A stretch of DNA of 64,000 bases from Streptomyces virginiae (GTDB taxonomy: Bacteria; Actinomycetota; Actinomycetes; Streptomycetales; Streptomycetaceae). Every line of letters starts with the position of its first letter. Position 1 is the stretch's first letter. The notes beneath the pieces are model-generated. The model saw nothing but the letters and a program-made list of their open reading frames with translations, was not told the DNA's origin and made no database searches. The translations under genes and the position numbers were made by a program. Location of the stretch: NCBI RefSeq assembly GCF_000720455.1, contig NZ_JOAK01000019.1, positions 57,295-121,294 on the forward strand. Direction: 5' to 3'. This document shows positions 31,594 to 40,500 of this stretch, piece after piece.

Positions 31594-32582
31594 GCCGTTC
31601 CGACGCGGCGCCGGACCCGAGGGGAGAACTCCGCCCGTCCGTCCGTGAGAACCGCGCCCCGTCCGGCGGCGGCGAAGCCGGACGGGGCAGCCCGAGCGGC
31701 GCGGGCGACCCGGCCCGCCGGACCCGGCGTGCGACGACGTGGGCCGAGCGCGCCGCGGGCGGTCTGGCCGGTGGGGCGTTGCGCGTCTTCCTGGTCGTGG
31801 CGGCGCTCTTCTGGCTGCTGCCCACGCTGGGGCTGCTCGTCTCCTCCCTCGTCGCCCCGACCGACCTGAACGACGGCGGCTGGTGGCAGGTGTTCGGCGC
31901 GCCCTCGCGGCTGACCGCCGACAACTACGAGCGGCTGCTGGCCAACGACACGATCACCGGTTCGCTGCTGAACACGTTCGCGATCGCGGTGCCGGCCACC
32001 CTGCTCGTGCTGGCCCTCGGCGCGTTCGCCGGATACGCCTTCGCCTGGCTGGAGTTCCCCGGCCGGGACTGGCTCTTCCTCGTCGTCGTCGGGCTGCTCG
32101 TCGTACCCGTACAGGTGGCGCTGATCCCGGTGTCGGAACTCTTCGGCACCATCGGCCTGTTCGAGACCACGGCGGGCGTGGTGCTCTTCCACACCACCTT
32201 CGGTCTGCCCTTCGCCGTGTTCCTGCTGCGCAACTTCTTCGCGGAGATCCCGCGCGAGCTGCTGGAGGCGGCCCGTCTCGACGGGGCGGGTGAACTGCGG
32301 CTGTTCACGCGGGTGGTGCTGCCGCTGGGCGGCCCGGCGATCGCCTCGCTCGGCATCTTCCAGTTCCTGTGGGTGTGGAACGACATGCTGGTGGCGCTGG
32401 TCTTCGCCGACTCGGCCAACCCGCCGATCACGGTCGCGCTCCAGCAGCAGGTACGGCAGTTCGGGAACAACATCGACGTGCTGGCGCCCGGCGCGTTCCT
32501 GTCGATGGCGGTCCCGCTCGTCGTCTTCTTCGCGTTCCAGCGGCAGTTCGTCACGGGGGTGATGGCCGGCGCGGTCAAGTAG
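31590..32582 (+). CDS. sugar ABC transporter permease, MalG-like
   Basis: A 330-residue permease. An unusual ~50-residue hydrophilic N-terminal extension (Pro/Arg/Ser rich) precedes the first helix (VFLVVAALFWLLPTLGLLVSSL). The EAA motif ELLEAARLDGAGELRLFTRVVLP and the MalG-like C-terminal (FLWVWNDMLVALVF...RQFVTGVMAGAVK) are present. ATG overlaps the previous stop (ATGA), so the permeases are translationally coupled. No ABC ATPase is encoded in the operon; in Streptomyces many sugar importers share the multi-substrate ATPase MsiK encoded elsewhere. Confidence 0.93.
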   Translation: MSRSDAAPDPRGELRPSVRENRAPSGGGEAGRGSPSGAGDPARRTRRATTWAERAAGGLAGGALRVFLVVAALFWLLPTLGLLVSSLVAPTDLNDGGWWQVFGAPSRLTADNYERLLANDTITGSLLNTFAIAVPATLLVLALGAFAGYAFAWLEFPGRDWLFLVVVGLLVVPVQVALIPVSELFGTIGLFETTAGVVLFHTTFGLPFAVFLLRNFFAEIPRELLEAARLDGAGELRLFTRVVLPLGGPAIASLGIFQFLWVWNDMLVALVFADSANPPITVALQQQVRQFGNNIDVLAPGAFLSMAVPLVVFFAFQRQFVTGVMAGAVK

Positions 32583-32618
32583 GCCTCGAGACCCCCGGCT
32601 GACGTGCGGCGTTGACAC

Positions 32619-32664
32619 TGCGTAACCCGAATGCCACACGGTGCGTAACCCGATCGCCACGCCG
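32619..32664. promoter_or_regulatory. 23-bp tandem direct repeat ahead of the glycosyltransferase gene
   Basis: TGCGTAACCCGA occurs at 32619-32630 and again at 32642-32653, each followed by a GCCAC block, giving two head-to-tail ~23-bp units. A TTGACA hexamer (32612-32617) precedes them. The geometry suits a regulator binding two turns apart. Confidence 0.45.
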
Positions 32665-32707
32665 GGGGTTCCTGGGCAATATGCCCGCGCCGACCCCTGG
32701 ATGTGCC

Positions 32708-34969
32708 GTGCCCCGGTTCAGCGTCATCGTGCCCGCGTACAAGGTCCAGGCCTATCTCCAGGAGAGTCTGGACTCGGTCCTGACGCAGTCGTACCCGGAC
32801 CTGGAACTGATCGCCGTCGACGACGCCTCCCCCGACGCCTGCGGTTCGATCATCGACGAGTACGCGGCCCGCGACCCCCGGGTGACCGCGGTGCACCTGG
32901 CGCACAACCTGGGGCTGGGCCCGGCGCGGAACGCGGGCCTGGCCCGGGCCACCGGCGACTACCTGATCTTCCTCGACGGCGACGACACCCTCACCCCGGG
33001 CGCCCTGCAGGCCCTCACCGACCGGCTGAAGGCCACCGGCTCCCCCGACGTCCTGGTCTACGACTACGCGCGCGCCTACTGGTCCGGGGACGTCGTGCGC
33101 AACCGGCTCTCGCACCGGCTGTCCGAGGAGGGCCCGGCCAGCTTCCGGCTCGCCGACCGCCCCGCCCTGCTCGCCATGCTGATGGTGGTGTGGAACAAGG
33201 CGTACCGCCGTGAGTACGTCGAGCGCGAGGGCCTCGCCTTCCCGCCGGGGCTCTACGAGGACACCCCCTGGACCTACCCGGCGCTGCTGGCCGCGGAGTC
33301 CGTCGCCGTCCTGGACCGGGTCTGCGTGCACTACCGCCAGCGGCGCACCGGATCGATCCTGACCACCCGCACCGCCCGCCACCTGGAGATCTTCGACCAG
33401 TACGACCGGGTCTTCGGGTACCTCGCCGGGCGGCCCGAGCTGGAGCGCTGGCGCTCCACCCTGCACCGCCGGATGGCCGAGCACTTCTGCGCCGTCCACG
33501 CCGACCCGCGCCGCCTCCCCCGCGCCAGCCGGGCCGAGTTCTTCGCCCGGGCCTCGGCCCTGCTGCGCCGCTACCGCGCCCCGGGCGGCCGGAGTTCGCT
33601 GCCGCTGTCCCTGTCGCGGACCGACCGGATCCGGCACGCCCTGATGCGGCTGGGCGCCCGGCGCTGCTACCGGCTGCTGTCGGTGTTGCGCTCGGCGGGG
33701 CTGGCGCTGGGGCGGGCCGCCTCGGCCCTGGGGCGGGGCCTGCGCGAGTCCTCGCTGCGGCTGCACTACCGGGTCCAGCGGCTGCTGCCGCTGCGCCCGG
33801 AGCTCGCGGTCTTCTCCGCGTACTGGCACGGCGGCTACGCCTGCAACCCGGCGGCGATCGAGGCGAAGCTGCGGGAGCTGGCGCCCCGGATGCGGACGGC
33901 GTGGATCTGCGACCCGGCGCACGCGGCGACGCTCCCGCGGGAGACGGTGGCGCTGCGCCCCGGTTCGGCGGCGTACTGGAGCGCCCTGGCCCGGGCCGGG
34001 TACCTGGTCACGAACGTCAACTTCGACCGCGCGCTGGTCAAGCGGCGCGGCCAGGTCCTCCTCCAGACGCAGCACGGCACCCCGCTCAAGCGGGTCGGCC
34101 TCGACCTCCAGGACCGGCCGGCGGCCACCCCGACCACGGACTTCGCGGGCCTGCTGCGCGGCGCCGACCAGTGGGACTACCTGCTCTCCGCGAACCGGCA
34201 CTCCACGCTGGTGTGGGAGAAGGCGGTCCCGTCCTCCTACACCACCCTCGAATACGGCTATCCGCGCAACGACGTCTTCCACCGGGCGACGCGCACGCAG
34301 GTGCTGGAGCTGCGCGAGCGGCTGGGCATCCCGGCGGGCTCGACGGCGATCCTGTACGCGCCGACCCACCGCGACTACCGCCGCAGCAGGCCGGACCACC
34401 TGGACTTCGAGCGGCTCCTGCGGGACCTGGGCCCGCGCTTCACGCTGCTGGTCCGCACGCACCTGACGTACGCGGACACCGACCGCGCGTGGGATCCCCA
34501 CCCGCGGCTCGTGGACGTCTCCGCCCACCCGTCGGTGGAGGAGCTGTGCCTGGCCTCCGACGCGCTGGTCACGGACTACTCGTCCCTGATGTTCGACTAC
34601 GCGGCGCTGGACCGGCCGATCGTGATCCACGCGGACGACTGGGAGGCGTACGAGGCGGCCCGGGGCACGTACTTCGACCTGCGGTCGTGTCCGCCGGGAG
34701 CGATCGCCCGCACCCAGGACGAGCTGGTGGACATCTTCACCACGGGCCACTGGCAGGGCTCCCGCTCCGCCCAGCTGCGCTCGGCCTTCCGCGCCCGCTT
34801 CTGCTCGTACGACGACGGCCACGCGGCGGAGCGCGTGGTCCGCCGGGTCTTCCTGGGCCAGGCGACCCCGACCCCACCGGTGACTCCCCTCCCGGACCGC
34901 AGCCCCACCCCCTCGGCCCCGGCCCCGGCGCCCGTCCCGGAGCCGACCCTGGCCCACGTCTGGCCGTAG
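32708..34969 (+). CDS. GT2 glycosyltransferase fused to CDP-glycerol glycerophosphotransferase
   Basis: A 753-residue two-domain enzyme for envelope polymer synthesis. The N-terminal ~270 residues are a GT2 domain (FSVIVPAYKVQAYLQESLDSVL, LIAVDDASPD, FLDGDD metal motif). After a basic helical linker, residues about 360-730 form a TagB/TagF-type CDP-glycerol:poly(glycerophosphate) transferase (QTQHGTPLKRVGLDL, ILYAPTHRDYR, DALVTDYSSLMFDYA, RTHLTY). The C-terminus is Pro/Thr rich. Together with the nearby exporter it suggests a teichoic-acid-like or glycerol-phosphate polymer. GTG 32708 gives the family N-terminus (VPRFSVIVP); ATG 32681 is an alternative. Confidence 0.9.
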   Translation: MPRFSVIVPAYKVQAYLQESLDSVLTQSYPDLELIAVDDASPDACGSIIDEYAARDPRVTAVHLAHNLGLGPARNAGLARATGDYLIFLDGDDTLTPGALQALTDRLKATGSPDVLVYDYARAYWSGDVVRNRLSHRLSEEGPASFRLADRPALLAMLMVVWNKAYRREYVEREGLAFPPGLYEDTPWTYPALLAAESVAVLDRVCVHYRQRRTGSILTTRTARHLEIFDQYDRVFGYLAGRPELERWRSTLHRRMAEHFCAVHADPRRLPRASRAEFFARASALLRRYRAPGGRSSLPLSLSRTDRIRHALMRLGARRCYRLLSVLRSAGLALGRAASALGRGLRESSLRLHYRVQRLLPLRPELAVFSAYWHGGYACNPAAIEAKLRELAPRMRTAWICDPAHAATLPRETVALRPGSAAYWSALARAGYLVTNVNFDRALVKRRGQVLLQTQHGTPLKRVGLDLQDRPAATPTTDFAGLLRGADQWDYLLSANRHSTLVWEKAVPSSYTTLEYGYPRNDVFHRATRTQVLELRERLGIPAGSTAILYAPTHRDYRRSRPDHLDFERLLRDLGPRFTLLVRTHLTYADTDRAWDPHPRLVDVSAHPSVEELCLASDALVTDYSSLMFDYAALDRPIVIHADDWEAYEAARGTYFDLRSCPPGAIARTQDELVDIFTTGHWQGSRSAQLRSAFRARFCSYDDGHAAERVVRRVFLGQATPTPPVTPLPDRSPTPSAPAPAPVPEPTLAHVWP

Positions 34970-35012
34970 CCGCAGGTGCGCACGGCCGCACGGCCCGGAG
35001 CCGGAGGGTCCG

Positions 35013-35642
35013 TCAGGCGGTGCCGGAGGCCGACTTCAGGCCTGCGACGACCTGGTGGGCCAGGGTGTCCAGGTGGGCGGGCGTGACCGCGTCGCGGACG
35101 ACGACCTGGCGCCAGTAGAGCGGGCCGATCAGCAGGTCCAGGGCGTGGTCGGGGCTGATGTCCGCCGGGAGTTCGCCTCGGGCGACGGCGTCCGAGACGA
35201 TGCCCTGGGCCATGCGGTGCTGGCCGTCCAGGAGCGCGCCGCGGACGGCGTCCGCGATCTCCGGGTTGCGGGAGGCCTCGACCAGGAGGTCCGGGATCAC
35301 CGCGGACGCCACCGGGTGCCGCAGCACGTGTGACATGACCTCCAGCAGGGCGCGTACGTCCCCGTAGAGCGAGCCGGTCGCCGGCACCGGCAGGCCGTCC
35401 ACCGCGAAGGCGCCGACCAGGTCGAGCACCAGGTGCAGCTTGGACTTCCACCGCCGGTACACGGCCGTCTTGCCGACCCCGGCACGCCGTGCGATGCCCT
35501 CGATGGACATCCGGGAGAACCCGACCGCGGCCAGCTCCTCCAGCACCGCGTTGCGGATCGCCTCCGTCACGTCCTCGCGCAGGACGGCGGCGCCGGCGGG
35601 GGCGCGGCGGGCGGAGGCGGAGGGTGCGGGGTCCGTGGTCAT
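35013..35642 (-). CDS. TetR family transcriptional regulator
   Basis: A 209-residue repressor-type protein. The helix-turn-helix is clear (RNAVLEELAAVGFSRMSIEGIARRAGVGKTAVYRRWKSKLHLVLDLV). The C-terminal ligand domain is of the TetR_C type with DGLPVPATGSLYGDVRALLEVMSHVL and YWRQVVVRDAVTPAHLD. It is divergent from the polysaccharide-exporter permease, with 117 bases between starts and an 11-base direct repeat there, so it probably controls the exporter and itself. The ATG at 35642 gives a short disordered Ala/Pro-rich N-terminus before the helix-turn-helix. Inducer unknown. Confidence 0.92.
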   Translation of the reverse strand: MTTDPAPSASARRAPAGAAVLREDVTEAIRNAVLEELAAVGFSRMSIEGIARRAGVGKTAVYRRWKSKLHLVLDLVGAFAVDGLPVPATGSLYGDVRALLEVMSHVLRHPVASAVIPDLLVEASRNPEIADAVRGALLDGQHRMAQGIVSDAVARGELPADISPDHALDLLIGPLYWRQVVVRDAVTPAHLDTLAHQVVAGLKSASGTA

Positions 35643-35668
35643 GGACAGAGCATAGCCGCGGCCCGTCA

Positions 35669-35727
35669 CGACGATACGGTTGCGTTCCGTCGGCCCACGC
35701 CATAACCTCGCCGTAGCGACGATACGG
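35669..35727. promoter_or_regulatory. direct repeat in the TetR-exporter promoter
   Basis: CGACGATACGG is present at 35669-35679 and 35717-35727, 48 bases apart, in the space between the divergent starts. It may be a TetR operator pair or paired -10-like elements (GATACG). Confidence 0.4.
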
Positions 35728-35759
35728 ACCCGTCCCGACCCACGTCGAAAGCGAACCCA

Positions 35760-36668
35760 GTGACCACCGCGACCGCATCCACGACCGCGCCCGCCACCTC
35801 CGCCGAGGTCGCGCAGCTGGCCGCCGCCCACGGCCTCACGCTCAGCGGCGCCCGCCCGACGCTCCCCCGCTACATCGCGCAGCTCTGGCAGCGCCGCCAC
35901 TTCGTGGCCGCGTACGCGAACGCCCGTATGCAGGCCACGTACAGCACGGCGAAGCTCGGCCAGGTCTGGCACCTGGTGACCCCGCTGCTCAACGCGGCGG
36001 TCTACTACTTCATCTTCGGCATCGTGCTGAAGGCCAGCCACGGCGTGCCGGACTACGTCCCCTTCCTGATCACCGGCATCTTCGTCTGGGACTTCATCAG
36101 CAGCTCCGTCAACGCCGGCACCCGCGCCGTCCACGGCAACCTCGGCCTGGTCCGCGCGCTGCACTTCCCGCGCGCGAGCCTGCCCATCTCCACCGTCGTG
36201 CAGCTCTTCCAGCAGCTGCTCGTCTCCATGGCCGCCCTGGTGATCCTGCTGCTGGCCTTCGGCCAGCGGCCCGGCGCGGCCTGGCTTCTGGCCGTACCGG
36301 CGCTCCTGCTGACGGCCCTCTTCGCCGCCGGCTGCGCCATGCTCATGGCCCGCATCGGCAGCAAGAGCCCCGACGTCAGCCAGCTGATGCCCTTCGTCCT
36401 GCGTACGTGGATGTACTCCTCGGGCGTCATGTGGTCGATCGACCAGATGCTCGGCAAGAACGACCTGCCGCACTGGGTGCTGACGGCCCTCAAGGCCAAC
36501 CCGCCGGCGGTCTACATCGACCTGATGCGCTTCGCGCTGATCGACAGCTTCCCCGCACACGCGCTCCCGCACCACGTGTGGCTGCTGGCCGCCGGCTGGG
36601 CGCTGCTCGCGGGCGTCGGCGGATTCATCTACTTCTGGAAGGCAGAGGAGGCGTACGGCCGTGGCTGA
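35760..36668 (+). CDS. polysaccharide/teichoic-acid ABC exporter permease (TagG/Wzm-like)
   Basis: A 302-residue ABC-2 type permease. After ~40 cytosolic residues and an amphipathic stretch (RYIAQLWQRRHFVAAYANARMQATYSTAKLGQVWHLVTP, the conserved interface of TagG/Wzm), six hydrophobic segments follow, e.g. NAAVYYFIFGIVLKA and VSMAALVILLLAFGQ. GTG 35760 overlies the end of an AGTG run; the ribosome site is only moderate. It overlaps the ATPase gene by 8 bases. With the CDP-glycerol transferase upstream it likely exports a teichoic-acid or related wall polymer. Substrate inferred from context. Confidence 0.92.
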   Translation: MTTATASTTAPATSAEVAQLAAAHGLTLSGARPTLPRYIAQLWQRRHFVAAYANARMQATYSTAKLGQVWHLVTPLLNAAVYYFIFGIVLKASHGVPDYVPFLITGIFVWDFISSSVNAGTRAVHGNLGLVRALHFPRASLPISTVVQLFQQLLVSMAALVILLLAFGQRPGAAWLLAVPALLLTALFAAGCAMLMARIGSKSPDVSQLMPFVLRTWMYSSGVMWSIDQMLGKNDLPHWVLTALKANPPAVYIDLMRFALIDSFPAHALPHHVWLLAAGWALLAGVGGFIYFWKAEEAYGRG

Positions 36669-37437
36669 CGACACCCGGGTACCCACCGTGATCGCGGACG
36701 GGGTCCACGTCATCTACAAGGTCCACGGGACCGGCGCCCGCAAGGGCGGCGCCACGGCGGCGCTCAGCCGGATCTTCTCCCGCGGGGCCACCCCCGGCAT
36801 GCGCGAGGTGCACGCGGTCAAGGGCGTCTCCTTCACCGCCTACGAGGGCGAGGCCATCGGCCTCATCGGCTCCAACGGCTCGGGCAAGTCCACCCTCCTC
36901 AAGGCCATCGCCGGCCTGCAGCCGGTGGCCCGCGGGCGGATCTTCTCGCACGGCCAGCCGTCCCTGCTGGGCGTGAACGCCGCCCTGATGAACGACCTGA
37001 CGGGCGAACGCAACGTCATCCTCGGCGGCCTCGCGATGGGCATGTCCCGGCAGCAGATCCGCGAGCGCTACCAGGACATCGTCGACTTCTCCGGCATCAA
37101 CGAGAAGGGCGACTTCATCTCCCTGCCGATGCGGACGTACTCCTCCGGCATGGGCGCCCGGCTGCGGTTCTCCATCGCCGCCGCCAAGGACCACGACGTC
37201 CTGATGATCGACGAGGCCCTGGCCACGGGCGACGCGGCCTTCCAGCGGCGCAGCCAGGCCCGCATCGAGGAACTCCGTGAGCGCGCCGGCACCGTCTTCC
37301 TGGTCAGCCACGCCATCAACACGGTCCGCGAGACCTGCGACCGCGCGATCTGGCTGGACTCCGGCGTCCTGCGCATGGACGGCCCCGCGGACGAAGTCTG
37401 CGCCGCCTACGAGGCCTCCAGCCGCGCCGGCGCTTGA
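36661..37437 (+). CDS. polysaccharide/teichoic-acid ABC exporter ATPase (TagH/Wzt-like)
   Basis: A 258-residue ABC ATPase. Walker A GSNGSGKST, signature YSSGMGARLRFSIA (the GMGAR-type of polysaccharide exporters), Walker B VLMIDEALATGD and switch VSHAIN are all present, as is LLGVNAALMNDLTGERNV, diagnostic for the TagH/Wzt group. It lacks the C-terminal carbohydrate-binding extension of many Wzt proteins, so polymer recognition probably lies elsewhere. An N-terminal insert KVHGTGARKGGATAALS precedes the core. GTG 36661 is in the permease's last codons, so the pair is translationally coupled. A strong terminator follows. Confidence 0.93.
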   Translation: MADDTRVPTVIADGVHVIYKVHGTGARKGGATAALSRIFSRGATPGMREVHAVKGVSFTAYEGEAIGLIGSNGSGKSTLLKAIAGLQPVARGRIFSHGQPSLLGVNAALMNDLTGERNVILGGLAMGMSRQQIRERYQDIVDFSGINEKGDFISLPMRTYSSGMGARLRFSIAAAKDHDVLMIDEALATGDAAFQRRSQARIEELRERAGTVFLVSHAINTVRETCDRAIWLDSGVLRMDGPADEVCAAYEASSRAGA

Positions 37438-37457
37438 GGCGGCACCCCCAGCCCCGC

Positions 37458-37501
37458 AACGGGCCGGGCCCGGGACCACAAGGTCCCGGGCCCGGCCCGT
37501 T
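37458..37501. terminator. bidirectional terminator between the exporter and gdhB
   Basis: A perfect 20-base stem (37458-37477 and 37482-37501, AACGGGCCGGGCCCGGGACC and its complement) closes on ACAA. It separates the convergent ABC ATPase and glutamate dehydrogenase genes. Confidence 0.9.
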
Positions 37502-37525
37502 TCACGTTCGGCTACGGCAGCCCGG

Positions 37526-40500
37526 TCAGCTGTGCGCGCGCAGCAGGCTGCGCATCGTCCGCATCGCCACCGACAGGTTCGCCAGGTCGAAGTCGTCCGA
37601 GCCCCGGATCTCCTCCAGGGTCGTCCGGGCCCGCCCGATGATCGCCGCGTTCTTCTCCTCCCACGCCTTGAAGCGCTCCTCGGGAGTCGAGGCGCCGTTG
37701 CCCACCGACAGCACGTCCGCGGTCAGGGCCGCGTGCGCCGCGAACAGGTCCTCACGGATCGACGCGCGGGCCATGGACTGCCAGCGGTCGGCACGCGGCA
37801 GCTCGATGATCCGGTCCATCAGCTGTGTGATGTCCAGGCGGTCGGCGAGGTCGTAGTACACCTCGGCGACACCCAGCGGGTCCACGCCCGTCCGGTCCGC
37901 GATCGCGACGATGTCCAGCGTCGGGAAGGCCGAGGAGAACCCGGCGACCTTCGCCGCCAGCTCCTCCGGCACGCCCTCGCCGGTCAGCTCGTCCATGACC
38001 AGCTGGTACCAATCCAGGTCCGCACCGCGCACCAGCTTCGGCAGCTCCGCCCACACCCCGGCCACGCGCTCCCCGAAGAAGGCGATGGTCTCGGTGATCT
38101 GGAGCGGCTGCGGCCGGTTGTTGAGCAGCCAGCGGGTACCGCGCTCGACCAGGCGGCGCGAGTGCAGGCGCACCCGGGTCTGGACGTCCGCGGCCACCTT
38201 GTTGTCGAGCGCCTCCACGGCGTCCCACACCTCGGCGAGGCCGAAGATCTCGCGGGCCGCGAGCTGCGCCCGGACGATCTCCTCCGTGGAGGCCCCGGTC
38301 TCCTCGCGCAGACGGTGCAGGAAGGTCGAACCACCGGTGTTGACGGTGTCGTTGACCAGGATCGTCGTGATGATCTCGCGGCGCAGCGCGTGCGCGTCGA
38401 TCTGCTCGGAGAACTTGTCGCCCAGGGCCGCCGGGAAGTACGCGAAGAGCAGGCGGCGCAGGTACGGGTCGTCCGGCAGCTCGGTGGCGATGAGCTCGTC
38501 CGCCGTCGTGATCTTCGTGTACGCGAACAGGACGGCCAGCTCCGGCTGGGTCAGGCCCTTGCCGTTGTTCAGCAGTTCGCGGATCTGCCGGTCGGTGGGC
38601 AGGAACTCCAGCTCGCGGTTGAGCAGTCCGGCGCCCTCCAGGCGGCGCATGAAGCGCTGCTGGGCGTGGAGCAGGCTGGGCGCCTGCGCCGAGCCGTTGG
38701 CCAGCGCGGTGTTCTGCGCGTAGTTGTTGCGCAGTACCAGGCGGCCGACCTCGTCGGTCATCTGCGCGAGCAGCTTGTTGCGCTGCTTGACGGTCATGTC
38801 GCCGTCGGCGACGACCGCGTTGAGCAGGATCTTGATGTTCACCTCGTGGTCGGAGGTGTCCACGCCCGCGCTGTTGTCGATGGCGTCGGTGTTGACCTTG
38901 CCGCCCTCGCCGCCGGCACCGCTGCGGGCGAACTCGATGCGGCCGAGCTGGGTCAGGCCCAGGTTGCCGCCCTCGCCGATGACCTGCGCCCGCACGTCGG
39001 AGCCGTTGACGCGGATGGCGTCGTTGGCCTTGTCGCCGACGTCGGTGTGGGTCTCGGAGGTCGCCTTGACGTAGGTGCCGATGCCGCCGTTCCACACCAG
39101 GTCCACGGGGGCCTTGAGGATCGACTGCATCAGCTCGGCCGGGGTCATCTTGGTGACGCCGGCCTCGATGCCGAGCGCCGCGCGCATCTGCGCGGTGACC
39201 GGGACGGCCTTGGCGGAACGCGGGTGGATGCCGCCGCCCGCCGAGATCAGCGAGGCGTCGTAGTCCGCCCACGAGGAACGCGGCAGCTCGAACAGGCGCC
39301 GGCGCTCGGCGTACGAGGTGGCCGCGTCCGGAGTCGGGTCGATGAAGATGTGCCGGTGGTCGAAGGCGGCCACCAGGCGGATGTGCTCGGAGAGCAGCAT
39401 GCCGTTGCCGAAGACGTCACCGGACATGTCACCGACGCCGACGACGGTGAAGTCCTGGGTCTGGGTGTCGTGGCCGAGCTCGCGGAAGTGCCGCTTGACG
39501 GACTCCCACGCGCCGCGGGCGGTGATGCCCATGCCCTTGTGGTCGTAGCCGGCCGAGCCGCCCGACGCGAAGGCGTCGCCGAGCCAGAAGCCGTAGGACT
39601 CCGCCACGCCGTTGGCGATGTCGGAGAACGTCGCGGTGCCCTTGTCCGCGGCGACGACGAGGTAGGTGTCGTCCTCGTCGTGACGGACCACGCTCCGCGG
39701 CGGCACGACCTCGCCGGCGACCATGTTGTCGGTGATGTCGAGCAGCGCCGAGATGAAGATCTTGTACGAGGCGATGCCCTCGGCGAGCCAGGCGTCGCGG
39801 TCCACCGACGGGTCGGGGAGGTTCTTGGCGACGAAGCCGCCCTTGGCACCGACCGGCACGATGACGGTGTTCTTGACCATCTGCGCCTTGACCAGGCCGA
39901 GGATCTCCGTACGGAAGTCCTCGCGGCGGTCGGACCAGCGCAGGCCGCCTCGGGCGACCTTGCCGAAGCGCAGGTGGACGCCCTCGACGCGCGGGGAGTA
40001 CACCCAGATCTCGTACGCCGGGCGCGGCGCCGGAAGGTCCGGGATGGCCTGCGGGTCGAACTTCATCGACACGTAGGCGTGCTGCTCGCCCTGGGAGTCG
40101 AGCTGGAAGAAGTTCGTGCGCAGGGTCGCCTTGATGAGGGTGAGGAAGGCCCGCAGGATGCGGTCCTCGTCGAGCGAGGCGACCTGGTCCAGGGCCCCGT
40201 CGAGCTCCTCCAGCATGGCGTCCACGAGCTCGCTGCCCGCGGCCTGGCGGACGGGCGACATCCGGGCCTCGAAGAGCGAGACCAGCAGCCGGGTGGTGTG
40301 GACGTTGTTGCGGAGGGTGTCCTCCATGTAGTCCTGGCTGAAGGTGGAGCCGGCCTGGCGCAGGTACTTGGCGTACGCGCGCAGGACGACGGCCTGCCGC
40401 CAGGTCAGGCCGGCGCTCAGCACGAGGGTGTTGAAGTTGTCGTTCTCGGCCTGGCCGTTCCAGACGGCCGCGAAGGCGTCCTGGAAGCGCTCGCGGGCGT

